Shown: piece by piece, positions 16,772-25,882 of the stretch
How the letters are laid out: each line of letters starts with the position of its first letter
Numbering within the stretch: the first letter of the stretch is position 1
NCBI RefSeq assembly: GCF_002252625.1
Contig: NZ_NQKW01000001.1
Location: 248,001-312,000, forward strand
Direction: 5' to 3'
DNA: 64,000 nucleotides
From: Synechococcus sp. 1G10
GTDB lineage: Bacteria > Cyanobacteriota > Cyanobacteriia > PCC-6307 > Cyanobiaceae
The notes under the pieces: generated by a model
Told to the model about the DNA's origin: nothing
Seen by the model: only the letters and a program-made list of their open reading frames with translations
Databases searched by the model: none
Made by a program: the position numbers and the translations under genes

Positions 16772-18685
16772 TCAGACCACCGCCGGCTGGCGCTGGATCC
16801 CAAGCAGGGGGAAGCGCTGCAGGATGCGGTCGGCCATCTGGGGCGGGGTGAGCCCGAGGGCTTTCTTGCTCTGATCCGGGCTGGCATGGTCCACCAGCTG
16901 ATCGGGGATGCCGATGCGGAACACGGGCACCATCAACTCGTGGTCGTTGAAAGATTCGACCACCGCCGCTCCAAACCCTCCGGGAAGAGCACCTTCTTCC
17001 ATCGTCACCACCCGGCCGATGCGGCGGGCCAGGGGCAGGATCAGGCTTTCATCGAGGGGGCGCAGGAAGCGGGCATTCACCACCGCGGCCCTGATGCCCT
17101 GCTCCTGCAGCAGACCGGCCGTGGCCATGGCGGGCGCCACCATGGCGCCGTAGGCCACGATCAACAGATCATCGCCATCGGCCAGCTGCTCACCGTGGCC
17201 GATCTCCAGAGGCTCCCAGCCCTCTTCCATCAAGGGCACCCCTTCGCCTTCGCCGCGCGGGAAGCGGATGGCACAGGGGCCGTCGTGGCCAATCGAGGTG
17301 ACCAGCATCCGCTGCAGCTCCGCCTCGTCCTTGGGGGCCATCACCGTGAAATTGGGCACAGCCCGCAGATAACTGATGTCGTACTGGCCCTGGTGGGTGG
17401 GACCATCAGCGCCCACGATTCCGGCCCGATCGAGCACGAAGGTCACCGGCAGCTTCTGGATGCCCACGTCGTGGATGAGCTGGTCGTAAGCGCGCTGGAG
17501 AAAGGTGCTGTAGATCGCCACGACCGGCTTGAGCCCAGCGGTGGCCATGCCCGCCGCCATGGTGACGGCATGCTGCTCAGCGATGCCCACATCGAAATAC
17601 TGCTTGGGCAGGGCCTTCTCGAGCAGATCGAGGCCGGTGCCGGTCGCCATGGCCGCCGTGATCCCAACCACGGTGGGGTCCTGTTCACAGATGCGGACCA
17701 GGGTCTGGCCGAAGACCTTGCTGTAGCTGGGGGGTTTCGGCTTGCTGGAGGGGAAGGCCTTGCCGGTCTTGAGGTCGAAGGCCGACTGGGCGTGGTACGC
17801 CACCTGGTCGGCCTCAGCGTAGGGATAGCCCTTGCCTTTGGTCGTGGCCACATGGACCAGCACCGGACCTTCGCAGCGGTGGGCGGCCGTGAAGGTGCGC
17901 ACCATCTCGGCGATGTCGTGGCCGTCGATCGGACCCATGTAGGTGAAGCCAAGCTCCTCGAACACGGCGCCCACCTTGGGCACCGCCAGCCGGCGCATGC
18001 TCTCCTTGAGCCGCTCGAGCTCTGGCGGAAGCTCCCCGTGCATGAACGGCAGATGCTTGAAGGCCTCCTCGGCGCTGCCGGAGAGGAATTGCAGCGGCGG
18101 GCTCAGCCGCATGCGGTTGAGGTAGGTGGAGAGGGCGCCCACCGGGGCTGATATCGACATGTCGTTGTCGTTCAGCACCACCAGCAGCGGGGTCTTGGGA
18201 AGGTGCCCGGCGTGATTGATCGCTTCGAGCGCCATGCCTCCGGTGAGGGCGCCATCACCGATCACGGCCACGCACTTGTAATCCTCGCCGCGGCGGTCGC
18301 GAGCCAGGGCCATGCCCAGGGCCGCTGAAATGCTGGTGGAGGCGTGACCGGCCCCGAAGTGATCGAAGCCGCACTCGCTTCGCTTGAGATAGCCAGCCAC
18401 GCCTCCCTGCTGACGCAGGGTGTGGAACTGGTGATAGCGCCCCGTGACCAGCTTGTGGGGGTAAGCCTGGTGGCCCACGTCCCAGACCACCCGGTCCTGG
18501 TCGAGGTCGAGAGTCTGGTAGAGGGCAAGGGTGAGTTCGACCACACCCAGCCCTGGCCCGAGATGACCGCCGCTGGTGGACACCACTTCCAGATGCTTCT
18601 CACGAATCTGACGAGCTATGGCTTCTAGCTCGCCGATGCTGAGGCCATGCAGCTGGTTGGGATGGCTCAGCTCGCTGAGATGCAT
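16772..18685 (-). CDS. dxs: 1-deoxy-D-xylulose-5-phosphate synthase
   Basis: This 637-aa thiamine-diphosphate enzyme condenses pyruvate and glyceraldehyde 3-phosphate, the first step of the MEP isoprenoid pathway that feeds carotenoid and chlorophyll side chains. Visible features are [17 protein letters not shown], the ThDP motif [18 protein letters not shown] with the later NDNDMSI, and [18 protein letters not shown] in the transketolase-like pyrimidine domain. Length is normal. It is divergent from ilvA, and another MEP-pathway gene, ispE, occurs at 48416. Confidence 0.97.
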   Translation of the reverse strand: MHLSELSHPNQLHGLSIGELEAIARQIREKHLEVVSTSGGHLGPGLGVVELTLALYQTLDLDQDRVVWDVGHQAYPHKLVTGRYHQFHTLRQQGGVAGYLKRSECGFDHFGAGHASTSISAALGMALARDRRGEDYKCVAVIGDGALTGGMALEAINHAGHLPKTPLLVVLNDNDMSISAPVGALSTYLNRMRLSPPLQFLSGSAEEAFKHLPFMHGELPPELERLKESMRRLAVPKVGAVFEELGFTYMGPIDGHDIAEMVRTFTAAHRCEGPVLVHVATTKGKGYPYAEADQVAYHAQSAFDLKTGKAFPSSKPKPPSYSKVFGQTLVRICEQDPTVVGITAAMATGTGLDLLEKALPKQYFDVGIAEQHAVTMAAGMATAGLKPVVAIYSTFLQRAYDQLIHDVGIQKLPVTFVLDRAGIVGADGPTHQGQYDISYLRAVPNFTVMAPKDEAELQRMLVTSIGHDGPCAIRFPRGEGEGVPLMEEGWEPLEIGHGEQLADGDDLLIVAYGAMVAPAMATAGLLQEQGIRAAVVNARFLRPLDESLILPLARRIGRVVTMEEGALPGGFGAAVVESFNDHELMVPVFRIGIPDQLVDHASPDQSKKALGLTPPQMADRILQRFPLLGIQRQPAVV

Positions 18686-18792
18686 ACCCTGATCAGTTCT
18701 GAGAATTCAATCTACGGCCTGCCTCAGGAGGAATGGGGGCAACGGTCACCATTCCTGAGGCCGACCGTTCTGCTGACCGGCAGACTGGAGTC

Positions 18793-20355
18793 ATGGACGA
18801 CATACTGCAGCGCATTCTGCGGGCACGGGTCTACGACGTGGCGATCGAGTCGCCACTCGATCCAGCCCCCAACCTGTCGCGGCGACTCGGCAACACCGTG
18901 CTGCTCAAGCGCGAAGACCTCCAGCCAGTGTTCTCCTTCAAGCTGCGCGGGGCCTACAACCGCATGGCCCAGCTCACGCCGCTTGAACTGAAGCGTGGTG
19001 TGATCGCGGCCAGCGCCGGCAACCACGCCCAGGGTGTGGCCCTGGCGGCCGAGAAGCTGGGCTCTCACGCCGTGATCGTGATGCCGCTCACCACACCAGC
19101 GATGAAAGTGCGTGCCGTGGCTGACCGCGGTGCCGAGGTGGTCCTGCACGGAGACACCTACGACGAGGCTTGCCTGAGGGCAAGGAGTCTGGAGCAGGAG
19201 CGGGGCCTCACCTTCATCCATCCCTTCGACGATCCGGAGGTGATCGCCGGCCAGGGCACCGTTGGCCTGGAGATCCTGCGTCAGTGCTCAGCTCCACCCG
19301 ATGTCATCTATGTGGCGGTGGGCGGCGGAGGGCTGATCGCCGGCATCGCCGCCTTCATCAAGAACGTCTGGCCGCAGGTGGAGGTGATCGGTGTCGAGCC
19401 GGTGGATGCCGATGCCATGACCCGCTCCCTGGCGGCTGGCCGGCGGGTCAGCCTGGAGCAGGTGGGTCTGTTCGCCGATGGGGTGGCCGTTCGACAGGTG
19501 GGAGTGCACACCTTCGCCCTGGCTCAGCGCTACGTGGATGCCATGGTCACGGTGGACACCGATGAGATCTGCGCCGCGATCAAGGACGTCTTCGAGGACA
19601 CCCGCTCGATTCTCGAGCCGGCGGGCGCGCTGGCGGTGGCCGGCATGAAGGCCGATGTGCAGCGGCGAGGACTGAAGCAGCGCACTTTGGTTGCCGTGGC
19701 CTGCGGCGCCAATATGAATTTCGATCGCCTGCGCTTCGTGGCCGAGAGGGCCGAGCTCGGAGAGGAGCGCGAAGCGATGCTGGCGGTTGAGATTCCCGAG
19801 CGCCCTGGCAGCCTGCGCGAACTCTGCGAGCTGCTGGGCTCCCGCAGCCTGACCGAATTCAGCTACCGGATGGCAGACCACCGCCTGGCCCACATTTTTC
19901 TGGGGGTGCAGATCGACGGGCACCGGGACACCGAGGCGTTGATCGGCCAGCTCAGCGCCGGCGGCTTCCCCTGCCTTGACCTCAGCAGCAACGAGCTGGC
20001 CAAGCTGCACCTGCGCCACATGGTGGGTGGGCGCCTGCCTGAAGCGGCCTGCCACGGCGGCGGGACACCGCCGCGGGAACTGCTCTACCGCTTCGAATTT
20101 CCCGAGCGGCCGGGGGCGCTGATGGCCTTCGTCAATGCCCTCCACCCCAACTGGTCGATCAGCATCTTCCACTACCGAAACCAGGGGGCCGACGTGGGCC
20201 GCATCGTGGTGGGGGTGCAGGTGGAGGAGCAGGATTCCGGCGCCTGGGAGCTCTTCCTCTCAGGCCTCGGCTACCGCCACTGGGACGAGACCCAGAATCC
20301 CGCTTACAGGTTGTTCCTCGGCCCCGCCAGCCAGCCGGTGCCGGCCCTGGCCTGA
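18793..20355 (+). CDS. ilvA: Threonine ammonia-lyase, biosynthetic
   Basis: This 520-aa PLP enzyme deaminates threonine to 2-oxobutanoate for isoleucine synthesis. The PLP lysine lies in FSFKLRGAYNRM; SAGNHAQGVALAAEKLG and the glycine-rich VAVGGGGLIAGIA follow. The C-terminal 180 residues form two ACT-like regulatory subdomains (IPERPGSLRELCELLG and FPERPGALMAFVNAL), so isoleucine feedback is likely. I chose ATG 18793, which gives the usual cyanobacterial N-terminus; ATG 18733 in frame is possible but lies almost at the dxs start. Confidence 0.95.
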   Translation: MDDILQRILRARVYDVAIESPLDPAPNLSRRLGNTVLLKREDLQPVFSFKLRGAYNRMAQLTPLELKRGVIAASAGNHAQGVALAAEKLGSHAVIVMPLTTPAMKVRAVADRGAEVVLHGDTYDEACLRARSLEQERGLTFIHPFDDPEVIAGQGTVGLEILRQCSAPPDVIYVAVGGGGLIAGIAAFIKNVWPQVEVIGVEPVDADAMTRSLAAGRRVSLEQVGLFADGVAVRQVGVHTFALAQRYVDAMVTVDTDEICAAIKDVFEDTRSILEPAGALAVAGMKADVQRRGLKQRTLVAVACGANMNFDRLRFVAERAELGEEREAMLAVEIPERPGSLRELCELLGSRSLTEFSYRMADHRLAHIFLGVQIDGHRDTEALIGQLSAGGFPCLDLSSNELAKLHLRHMVGGRLPEAACHGGGTPPRELLYRFEFPERPGALMAFVNALHPNWSISIFHYRNQGADVGRIVVGVQVEEQDSGAWELFLSGLGYRHWDETQNPAYRLFLGPASQPVPALA

Positions 20356-20370
20356 GCCGCCCCGGCTCAG
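20352..20370 (+). terminator. Hairpin overlapping the ilvA stop codon
   Basis: CTGAGCCG CCC CGGCTCAG forms a perfect 8-bp stem with a 3-base loop, beginning inside the ilvA stop. No T-run follows, so it may be a weak or rho-assisted terminator or an mRNA 3'-end stabiliser before scpB. Confidence 0.5.
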
Positions 20371-20409
20371 TTGCGGTACGGTGCGGCCAACGATGGGCCG
20401 GCTCAGAGC

Positions 20410-20952
20410 ATGTCCAGCGCGTCTCTGTCTCTGCCGGCCAGGCTTGAGGCCATTCTGTATCTCAAGGGCCGCCCCCTCAACCTGGGCGAGCTCGCCGAGA
20501 TCGCCTCGATCGGCCTGAGTGAGCCCATCGATCGCGACGCCGTCGAGCTGGCTCTGATCACCCTGATGGCGGACTACGCCCACCGGGACACGGCCCTGGA
20601 AATCCGTCAGGACGGTCAGCGTTTCAGCCTGCAGCTGCGCGACAGTCACGCCGATCTTGTTCAGACGCTGCTGCCGGTGGACCTCTCCACCGCCACCCTG
20701 CGCACCCTGGCGACTGTGGCCCTCAAGCGGCGCATTTTGCAGTCGGATCTGGTGGAGCTGCGTGGATCGGGCGCCTACGACCACATCAAGGAACTGCTGG
20801 CCCAGGACTTCATCGAGCGACGGCGCCAGAGCGATGGCCGCTCCTACTGGATCAGCCTCAGCGACAAGTTCCACCGCACCTTCGCCGTCACCCAGGTGAC
20901 CGAGGCTGCCCCAACCCCTGAGGAAAGGGCGAAGGGCAACGAGGCTGCATAG
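20410..20952 (+). CDS. scpB: Segregation and condensation protein ScpB
   Basis: This 180-aa protein has the two winged-helix domains of ScpB, the kleisin-associated partner in the SMC-ScpAB condensin. Recognisable parts are LEAILYLKGRPLNLGELAEI in the first domain and RTLATVALKRRILQSDLVELRGSGAYDHIKELLAQ (cited in parts) in the second. ATG 20410 gives the expected N-terminus. It is probably cotranscribed with the YggT gene 31 bp downstream. Confidence 0.92.
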   Translation: MSSASLSLPARLEAILYLKGRPLNLGELAEIASIGLSEPIDRDAVELALITLMADYAHRDTALEIRQDGQRFSLQLRDSHADLVQTLLPVDLSTATLRTLATVALKRRILQSDLVELRGSGAYDHIKELLAQDFIERRRQSDGRSYWISLSDKFHRTFAVTQVTEAAPTPEERAKGNEAA

Positions 20953-20983
20953 AGTCGGTGTCTATTCACTTCAGGCCTTGCCC

Positions 20984-21274
20984 ATGATGATCCTGAGCCA
21001 GATCCTGGCTGTGCTGGCGCAGACCCTCAGCATCTACAGCCTGGTGCTGTTGGTGCGGGTGCTGCTGAGCTGGTTCCCCAACCTCGACTGGAGCAACCCG
21101 GTGCTGAGCACCGTGAGCTCGATCACCGATCCCTACCTGAACGCCTTCCGCAGTCTGATCCCCCCCCTGGGCGGTCTTGACCTCTCGGCCATCGTCGCCT
21201 TCATCACTCTGAGCCTGGTCCAGGGGCTGCTGGGCAACCTCAGTGGATCCCTGATGGGAGGTTTCGGATACTGA
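20984..21274 (+). CDS. YggT/Ycf19 family membrane protein
   Basis: This 96-aa protein has two hydrophobic helices flanking the family signature LLSWFPNLDWSNPVLSTVSS and DPYLNAFRSLIPPLGGLDLS. YggT homologues in chloroplasts and cyanobacteria are linked to cytochrome b6 maturation (CCB3) or nucleoid and division patterning. The start could be ATG 20984 or 20987; a TTG at 20978 is less likely. Confidence 0.9.
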   Translation: MMILSQILAVLAQTLSIYSLVLLVRVLLSWFPNLDWSNPVLSTVSSITDPYLNAFRSLIPPLGGLDLSAIVAFITLSLVQGLLGNLSGSLMGGFGY

Positions 21275-21294
21275 AGCGCTGAGAGCTGGACCCG

Positions 21295-21795
21295 CTAGGA
21301 AGCATCGGGCAGGGCCTGCTCGAGGGGCAGCAGTTCATCATCCACACCGGCCCTGACCCGCACCGGGGCGTTGAACCCCCTGGCCTTGGCGTGGCTGACC
21401 TGCAGGGGCCCAGGGGTGCCGGCCGGCACCGCCAGGCGCAAGGCAAAGCTCGATTCTCCGGGGGGAATGTCACCGATCGAGCCCACCCGGGTCCGGTTCT
21501 GCAGCACCGGTTCACCGCTGCTGTCACTGATCACCGCGAACAGATCGGTGTCGATCACCGACTGGGAGCGGGGATTGTTCACGGTTCCGCGCAGGGCGTA
21601 GCAGCTGGCCCCGCTCGGACGTTTGAGCTCCGGCTGGGAGCCAGGGTCAGCCGCCGGGCATGGCTCCAGGCTGATCTCAGTCACAGAAAGATCAATGGCC
21701 CAGGCCGGCGCAGCAGGGGCCAGCAGCAGCAACAGCGCCAGCAGCAGGGCCAGCGCCTTGGGCAGGTGCGATCGACGAGGGCCTGAACGGGTCAT
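21295..21795 (-). CDS. Exported hypothetical protein
   Basis: This 166-aa protein starts at ATG 21795 with a strong signal peptide (a long leucine run ending APAWAIDL). The mature part (EISLEPCPAADPGS, SCYALRGTVNNPRSQSV, GSIGDIPPGESSFALRL) looks like a single beta-sandwich domain with two cysteines, similar to other conserved secreted picocyanobacterial proteins. I do not recognise the family. It converges on yggT. Confidence 0.68.
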   Translation of the reverse strand: MTRSGPRRSHLPKALALLLALLLLLAPAAPAWAIDLSVTEISLEPCPAADPGSQPELKRPSGASCYALRGTVNNPRSQSVIDTDLFAVISDSSGEPVLQNRTRVGSIGDIPPGESSFALRLAVPAGTPGPLQVSHAKARGFNAPVRVRAGVDDELLPLEQALPDAS

Positions 21796-21871
21796 GGGGC
21801 ACCTGGGACTCAAGGGATTCAGCGGGCGGCTCTAGCTGGTGAGCAGGGGGCCTCGGCCGCCGTAGCAGCCC

Positions 21872-22201
21872 TCAGCGGTGATCGCCACTGCCCCCAAGCG
21901 TCTGACGCTTCGCCCGTCCAGCCAGTTTGGCCAGATTGGCCTGGGCAACGTCGTCGAGCTCCAGCCCCAGTTCGCTGGCCAGCTGGGCGACGTACCAGAG
22001 CACATCGCCGAGTTCCAGGGCCAGATCCTCCACCAGCTGGGGCTCGAACACCCCGCCGCGGTCCCGCAGCACCTTCTTGACCTTGTCGGCCACTTCACCG
22101 GCTTCACCGCAGAGTCCGAGGGTGGGGTAAATGGGATTGGCACCGACGTCGGGGTAGCGGGCGGTGCTGCGGGCCTGGAGCTGGTAGTCGTTCAGATCCA
22201 T
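21872..22201 (-). CDS. MazG-like nucleotide pyrophosphohydrolase
   Basis: This 109-aa all-alpha NTP-pyrophosphatase domain begins MDLNDYQLQA and carries the metal-binding signature GLCGEAGEVADKVKK and then LALELGDVLWYVAQLA (EExxE...ExxD pattern). Such proteins hydrolyse non-canonical or excess nucleoside triphosphates. The frame is open upstream of 22201, but ATG 22201 starts the conserved domain and leaves 74 bp to the divergent pyk start. Confidence 0.88.
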   Translation of the reverse strand: MDLNDYQLQARSTARYPDVGANPIYPTLGLCGEAGEVADKVKKVLRDRGGVFEPQLVEDLALELGDVLWYVAQLASELGLELDDVAQANLAKLAGRAKRQTLGGSGDHR

Positions 22202-22275
22202 AGGTTCCGCACCATCGGCGGCAGGAGAGGGGCGGGACCGGATGGTAGTTTCCGCCTGAACCTTCGGCTCTTCCG

Positions 22276-24063
22276 ATGGCGCAGCCCGATCTGTCGCGTC
22301 GCACCAAGATCGTGGCAACGATCGGTCCAGCCACGGAGTCCCCCCAGCGACTGCGGGACCTGATCCAGGCGGGGGCCACCACGTTCCGACTCAATTTTTC
22401 CCACGGGGACCACTCCGAACATGCCGCCCGGATCGCCACGATCCGTCAGGTGGCCCATGAGCTGGGCATCCATGTGGGCATCCTCCAGGATCTCCAGGGT
22501 CCGAAGATCCGCCTCGGACGCTTCGAGGGTGGTCCGATCACCCTGGCCAACGGCGACCCCTTCGCCCTCACCTCCCGGCCGGTGAGCTGCAACCAGTCGA
22601 TCGCCACGATCACCTACGACCGCCTGGCCGATGAGGTGACCGCCGGCAGCCGCATCCTTCTCGACGATGGCCGCGTCGAGATGGTGGTCAAGTCGGTGGA
22701 CATCCCCGAGCAGACCCTGCACTGCACCGTGGTGGTGGGCGGGGTGCTCTCCAACAACAAGGGGGTGAACTTCCCTGACGTGCAGCTCTCGATCCGCGCG
22801 CTGACCACCAAGGACCGGGAAGACCTCAGCTTTGGCCTCCAGCAGGAGGTCGACTGGGTCGCCCTGAGCTTCGTGCGCAACCCCTCCGACATGCAGGAGA
22901 TCCGCGAGCTGATCAGCTCTCAGGGGTACAGCACGCCGGTGATCGCCAAGATCGAGAAGTTCGAGGCGATCGATCAGATCGACGCGATCCTGCCCCTCTG
23001 CGATGGAGTGATGGTGGCCAGGGGCGACCTGGGCGTGGAGATGCCGGCTGAAGAGGTGCCGCTGCTGCAGAAGGAACTGATCCGCAAGGCCAACACCCTG
23101 GGCATCCCGATCATCACGGCCACCCAGATGCTCGACAGCATGGCCAGCTGCCCCCGCCCCACCCGGGCCGAGGTGAGCGATGTGGCCAACGCCATCCTCG
23201 ATGGCACCGACGCGGTGATGCTCTCCAACGAAACCGCGGTGGGTGATTACCCGGTGGAGGCGGTGGAAACGATGGCGCGCATCGCCCGCCGGATCGAGCG
23301 CGATTACCCCCGCCGGGTCGTGGACAGCCATATGGCTTCCACCATCCCCAACGCCATCAGTCAGGCGGTGAGCACGATCGCCCGTCAGTTGCAGGCCGCC
23401 GCCATCCTTCCCCTCACCAAGAGCGGGGCCACCGCCCGCAATGTCAGCAAGTTCCGTCCTTCCACCACGATCCTGGCGATCACCAGTGAGGTGAGGGTGG
23501 CCCGCCAGCTGCAGCTGGTCTGGGGGGTGAATCCCCTGCTGATCGGTGATCAGCAGTCGACCACCAGCACCTTCACCCTGGCCATGGGCGTGGCCCAGGA
23601 ACGGGGGCTGCTCAAGGAGGGCGATCTGGTGGTTCAGACCGCCGGCACTCTCTCGGGCGTGAGCGGCTCCACCGATCTGGTCAAGGTGGGCATCGTCTCA
23701 GCCGTGCTGGGCCGGGGCCTGGGCATCGGCAATGGCTCGGTCAGCGGACGGGTGCGCGTGGCCAACACCGCCGAGGAGGCGGCACGGCTGGAGACCGGAG
23801 AGATCCTGGTGGTGCGCGAAACCAGTGCCGCCTACCTCGATGCGATCCGCAAGGCCAAGGGCGTGATCGCCGAAGAGGCCGGCTGCGACAGCCATGCTGC
23901 CGTGATCGCCCAGAGGCTGGGGGTGCCTGTGATCGTGGGTGTGGCCAACGCCACCACCGACCTGCGCCTGGGCGAATTCGTGACCCTGGAAGTGCGTGAA
24001 GGGGTGGTGCACCGCGGCGCTCGCAACCACACCCAGGCAGATCGCAGCGAAACCATCGTCTGA
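22276..24063 (+). CDS. pyk: Pyruvate kinase with C-terminal PEP-utiliser domain
   Basis: This 595-aa glycolytic enzyme makes pyruvate and ATP from phosphoenolpyruvate and ADP. The N-terminus TKIVATIGPATESP, the catalytic VIAKIEKFEAIDQID and MVARGDLGVE, and the TATQMLDSM segment are canonical. After about residue 475 comes an extra domain like the swivelling phosphohistidine domain of PEP-utilising enzymes (EEAGCDSHAAVIAQRLGVPV), as in Bacillus-type and many cyanobacterial enzymes. It is divergent from the MazG-like gene. Confidence 0.95.
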   Translation: MAQPDLSRRTKIVATIGPATESPQRLRDLIQAGATTFRLNFSHGDHSEHAARIATIRQVAHELGIHVGILQDLQGPKIRLGRFEGGPITLANGDPFALTSRPVSCNQSIATITYDRLADEVTAGSRILLDDGRVEMVVKSVDIPEQTLHCTVVVGGVLSNNKGVNFPDVQLSIRALTTKDREDLSFGLQQEVDWVALSFVRNPSDMQEIRELISSQGYSTPVIAKIEKFEAIDQIDAILPLCDGVMVARGDLGVEMPAEEVPLLQKELIRKANTLGIPIITATQMLDSMASCPRPTRAEVSDVANAILDGTDAVMLSNETAVGDYPVEAVETMARIARRIERDYPRRVVDSHMASTIPNAISQAVSTIARQLQAAAILPLTKSGATARNVSKFRPSTTILAITSEVRVARQLQLVWGVNPLLIGDQQSTTSTFTLAMGVAQERGLLKEGDLVVQTAGTLSGVSGSTDLVKVGIVSAVLGRGLGIGNGSVSGRVRVANTAEEAARLETGEILVVRETSAAYLDAIRKAKGVIAEEAGCDSHAAVIAQRLGVPVIVGVANATTDLRLGEFVTLEVREGVVHRGARNHTQADRSETIV

Positions 24064-24109
24064 AGGATGCCGCCAGCGGTTGCGGCTGCTGGCCATGATG
24101 CGGCTCTGA

Positions 24110-25354
24110 ATGCTGCTCGCGGCCATGGCCTCGAAACTGCCGCTGGCGGAAACCGTCGGCATGGCTCTCACCACGCTCAAAGCCAACCGGCTGCGCAGCC
24201 TGCTGACGATGCTGGGGATCGTGATCGGCAATGCCTCGGTGATCACCCTGGTGGGGGTGGGCAAGGGGGCCCAGAACCTGGCTGAAGGCCAGCTGAACAC
24301 CCTGGGGGCCAACGTTCTCTTTGTGGTGCCGGGCAACAACGACACCCGCCGCCAGGGGATCGAAAATCCGCGCACCCTGGTGCTGGAGGACGCCGAAGCC
24401 ATCCTCGAGCAAGTGCCGAGTGTGCGTCGGGTCGCCCCACAGATCACGATCAACGCGGTGGTTCAGTCGGGGGGGAACAGCTCCAACGCCTCGGTTTCGG
24501 GCATCACGCCCGAGTTCCTGCCGGTCCGGCGCTTCGAGATCGCCCAGGGGCGGTTCTTCAGCCAGGACGACATCAAGGGAGCGCGCAACGTGGTCGTGAT
24601 CGGCCCGGATCTCAAGGAGAAGCTGCTGCCCTCAGGCTCTGCCATCGGCCAGACCCTGCGTATCCGCGATCAATCCTTCCAGGTGATCGGCGTGACGGCT
24701 CCCAAGGGCGCCGCCTTCGGCACCAACCAGGACGAAGCTGCCTACATCCCGCTCTCGACGATGGTCAGCAAGCTGAGCGGCCGTGACCCCACTTACGGAG
24801 TGGTGCTGACCTTCATCAGCGCTGAAGCCCGCGACGAAGCCAGCACCAGTGCCGCCAAGTTTCAGATCACCAACCTGCTGCGCCAGCGCCACCGCATCCT
24901 CAGAGAAGACGATTTCGCCGTGCGCTCCCAGCAGGACGCGCTTTCGATCGTGGGCACGATCACTGGAGGACTCACCTTGATGCTGGGGGCCATCGGCGGG
25001 ATTTCCCTGCTCGTGGGCGGCATCGGCATCATGAACATCATGCTGGTCTCGGTGAGCGAGCGCACCCAGGAGATCGGCCTTCGTAAAGCGGTGGGCGCCC
25101 GCAGCGGCGATGTGCTGCTGCAGTTCCTGGTGGAATCACTGGTGCTCGCCAGCCTCGGTGGCCTGATCGGCAGCGCCGTTGGCCTCGGCACGGTGGCGGC
25201 AGTGAGCCGCTTCACCCCGCTGCCCGCCGCCATCGACAGCGGCAGTGTGCTCTTCACCGTGGGGCTGTCTGGATCGATCGGCCTGTTCTTCGGGGTGGTG
25301 CCGGCCCGTCGAGCCGCCCGGCTGGATCCGATCGTGGCCCTGCGCAGTCTCTGA
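24110..25354 (+). CDS. MacB/FtsX-type ABC transporter permease
   Basis: This 414-aa permease has an N-terminal transmembrane helix (TLKANRLRSLLTMLGIVIGNASVI), a large MacB-like periplasmic domain (about 45-280) and three C-terminal helices of the FtsX domain, with GGIGIMNIMLVSVSERTQEIGLRKAVGAR as a clear MacB hallmark (cited in parts). No ATPase gene is adjacent, so its partner is encoded elsewhere. ATG 24110 and 24125 are both possible starts. The substrate may be a lipoprotein, peptide or drug. Confidence 0.9.
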   Translation: MLLAAMASKLPLAETVGMALTTLKANRLRSLLTMLGIVIGNASVITLVGVGKGAQNLAEGQLNTLGANVLFVVPGNNDTRRQGIENPRTLVLEDAEAILEQVPSVRRVAPQITINAVVQSGGNSSNASVSGITPEFLPVRRFEIAQGRFFSQDDIKGARNVVVIGPDLKEKLLPSGSAIGQTLRIRDQSFQVIGVTAPKGAAFGTNQDEAAYIPLSTMVSKLSGRDPTYGVVLTFISAEARDEASTSAAKFQITNLLRQRHRILREDDFAVRSQQDALSIVGTITGGLTLMLGAIGGISLLVGGIGIMNIMLVSVSERTQEIGLRKAVGARSGDVLLQFLVESLVLASLGGLIGSAVGLGTVAAVSRFTPLPAAIDSGSVLFTVGLSGSIGLFFGVVPARRAARLDPIVALRSL

Positions 25355-25487
25355 TGCAAAGGGGCGCAGCTTCAGAGTGGCGCGCCCTCTTATCAAGAAA
25401 ACCTTAAGAAAGCTGAACGGTGCTGACCGTGACCAAAGGCCTGCATGGATGGTGGCTTGATGGTTAAACCCCCATGAAACCCCTCCC

Positions 25488-25760
25488 TTGGCCCTGCTCT
25501 CCTGCGGCTATCGCAACTCCAGCGACCGTATGGTGATATTGCGGTCTTGCGGACCGGGCGAGTTCTACCTGGAGCGGGTGGTTTTCCCGTTTGAGCTTCT
25601 CAGTTTCCAGGCCCCCAAGGGTGCTGAGCTGGAAATCTGGACCCATGGCCTGGGCGGGCCTGAACTGCTGGAAACCCTCCCAAGCGCTGAGCTTCTGATC
25701 GAGCCTGAGCTCGAGTGCAGCGAGGGCAGTGACGATCCAGCCTGGCTGAGCATCCGCTGA
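25488..25760 (+). CDS. DUF1830 family protein, TTG start
   Basis: This 90-aa protein matches the small cyanobacterial DUF1830 family: LLSCGYRNSSDRMVIL, FYLERVVFPFELLSFQAP and AELEIWTHG follow the family pattern of a CY-N-S start, an ERVVFPG-like strand and an LEI strand. The only in-frame start after the upstream TGA at 25458-25460 is TTG 25488. An out-of-frame ATG lies 14 bases upstream. Function is unknown. Confidence 0.78.
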   Translation: MALLSCGYRNSSDRMVILRSCGPGEFYLERVVFPFELLSFQAPKGAELEIWTHGLGGPELLETLPSAELLIEPELECSEGSDDPAWLSIR

Positions 25761-25882
25761 AGCTCTGTCAACAGAGAGCACGGCACGGGGCAACCATGAC
25801 AAGCTGAAATCAATGGCGCGGCGGGCGGGAACCCTCGTCCGAGGTTTGCGCGCTTTACACTTGTTAAAAATTCCCCTCAGCC

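Noticed and set aside
16886-18151. A 421-codon open frame opposite dxs
   Set aside because: It is the antisense shadow of a clearly conserved gene; residues are His/Gly/Gln-rich and show no family pattern.
18733-18792. Longer ilvA N-terminus from ATG 18733
   Set aside because: The extra 20 residues do not match IlvA proteins, and ATG 18793 begins the typical cyanobacterial sequence; kept only as an alternative.
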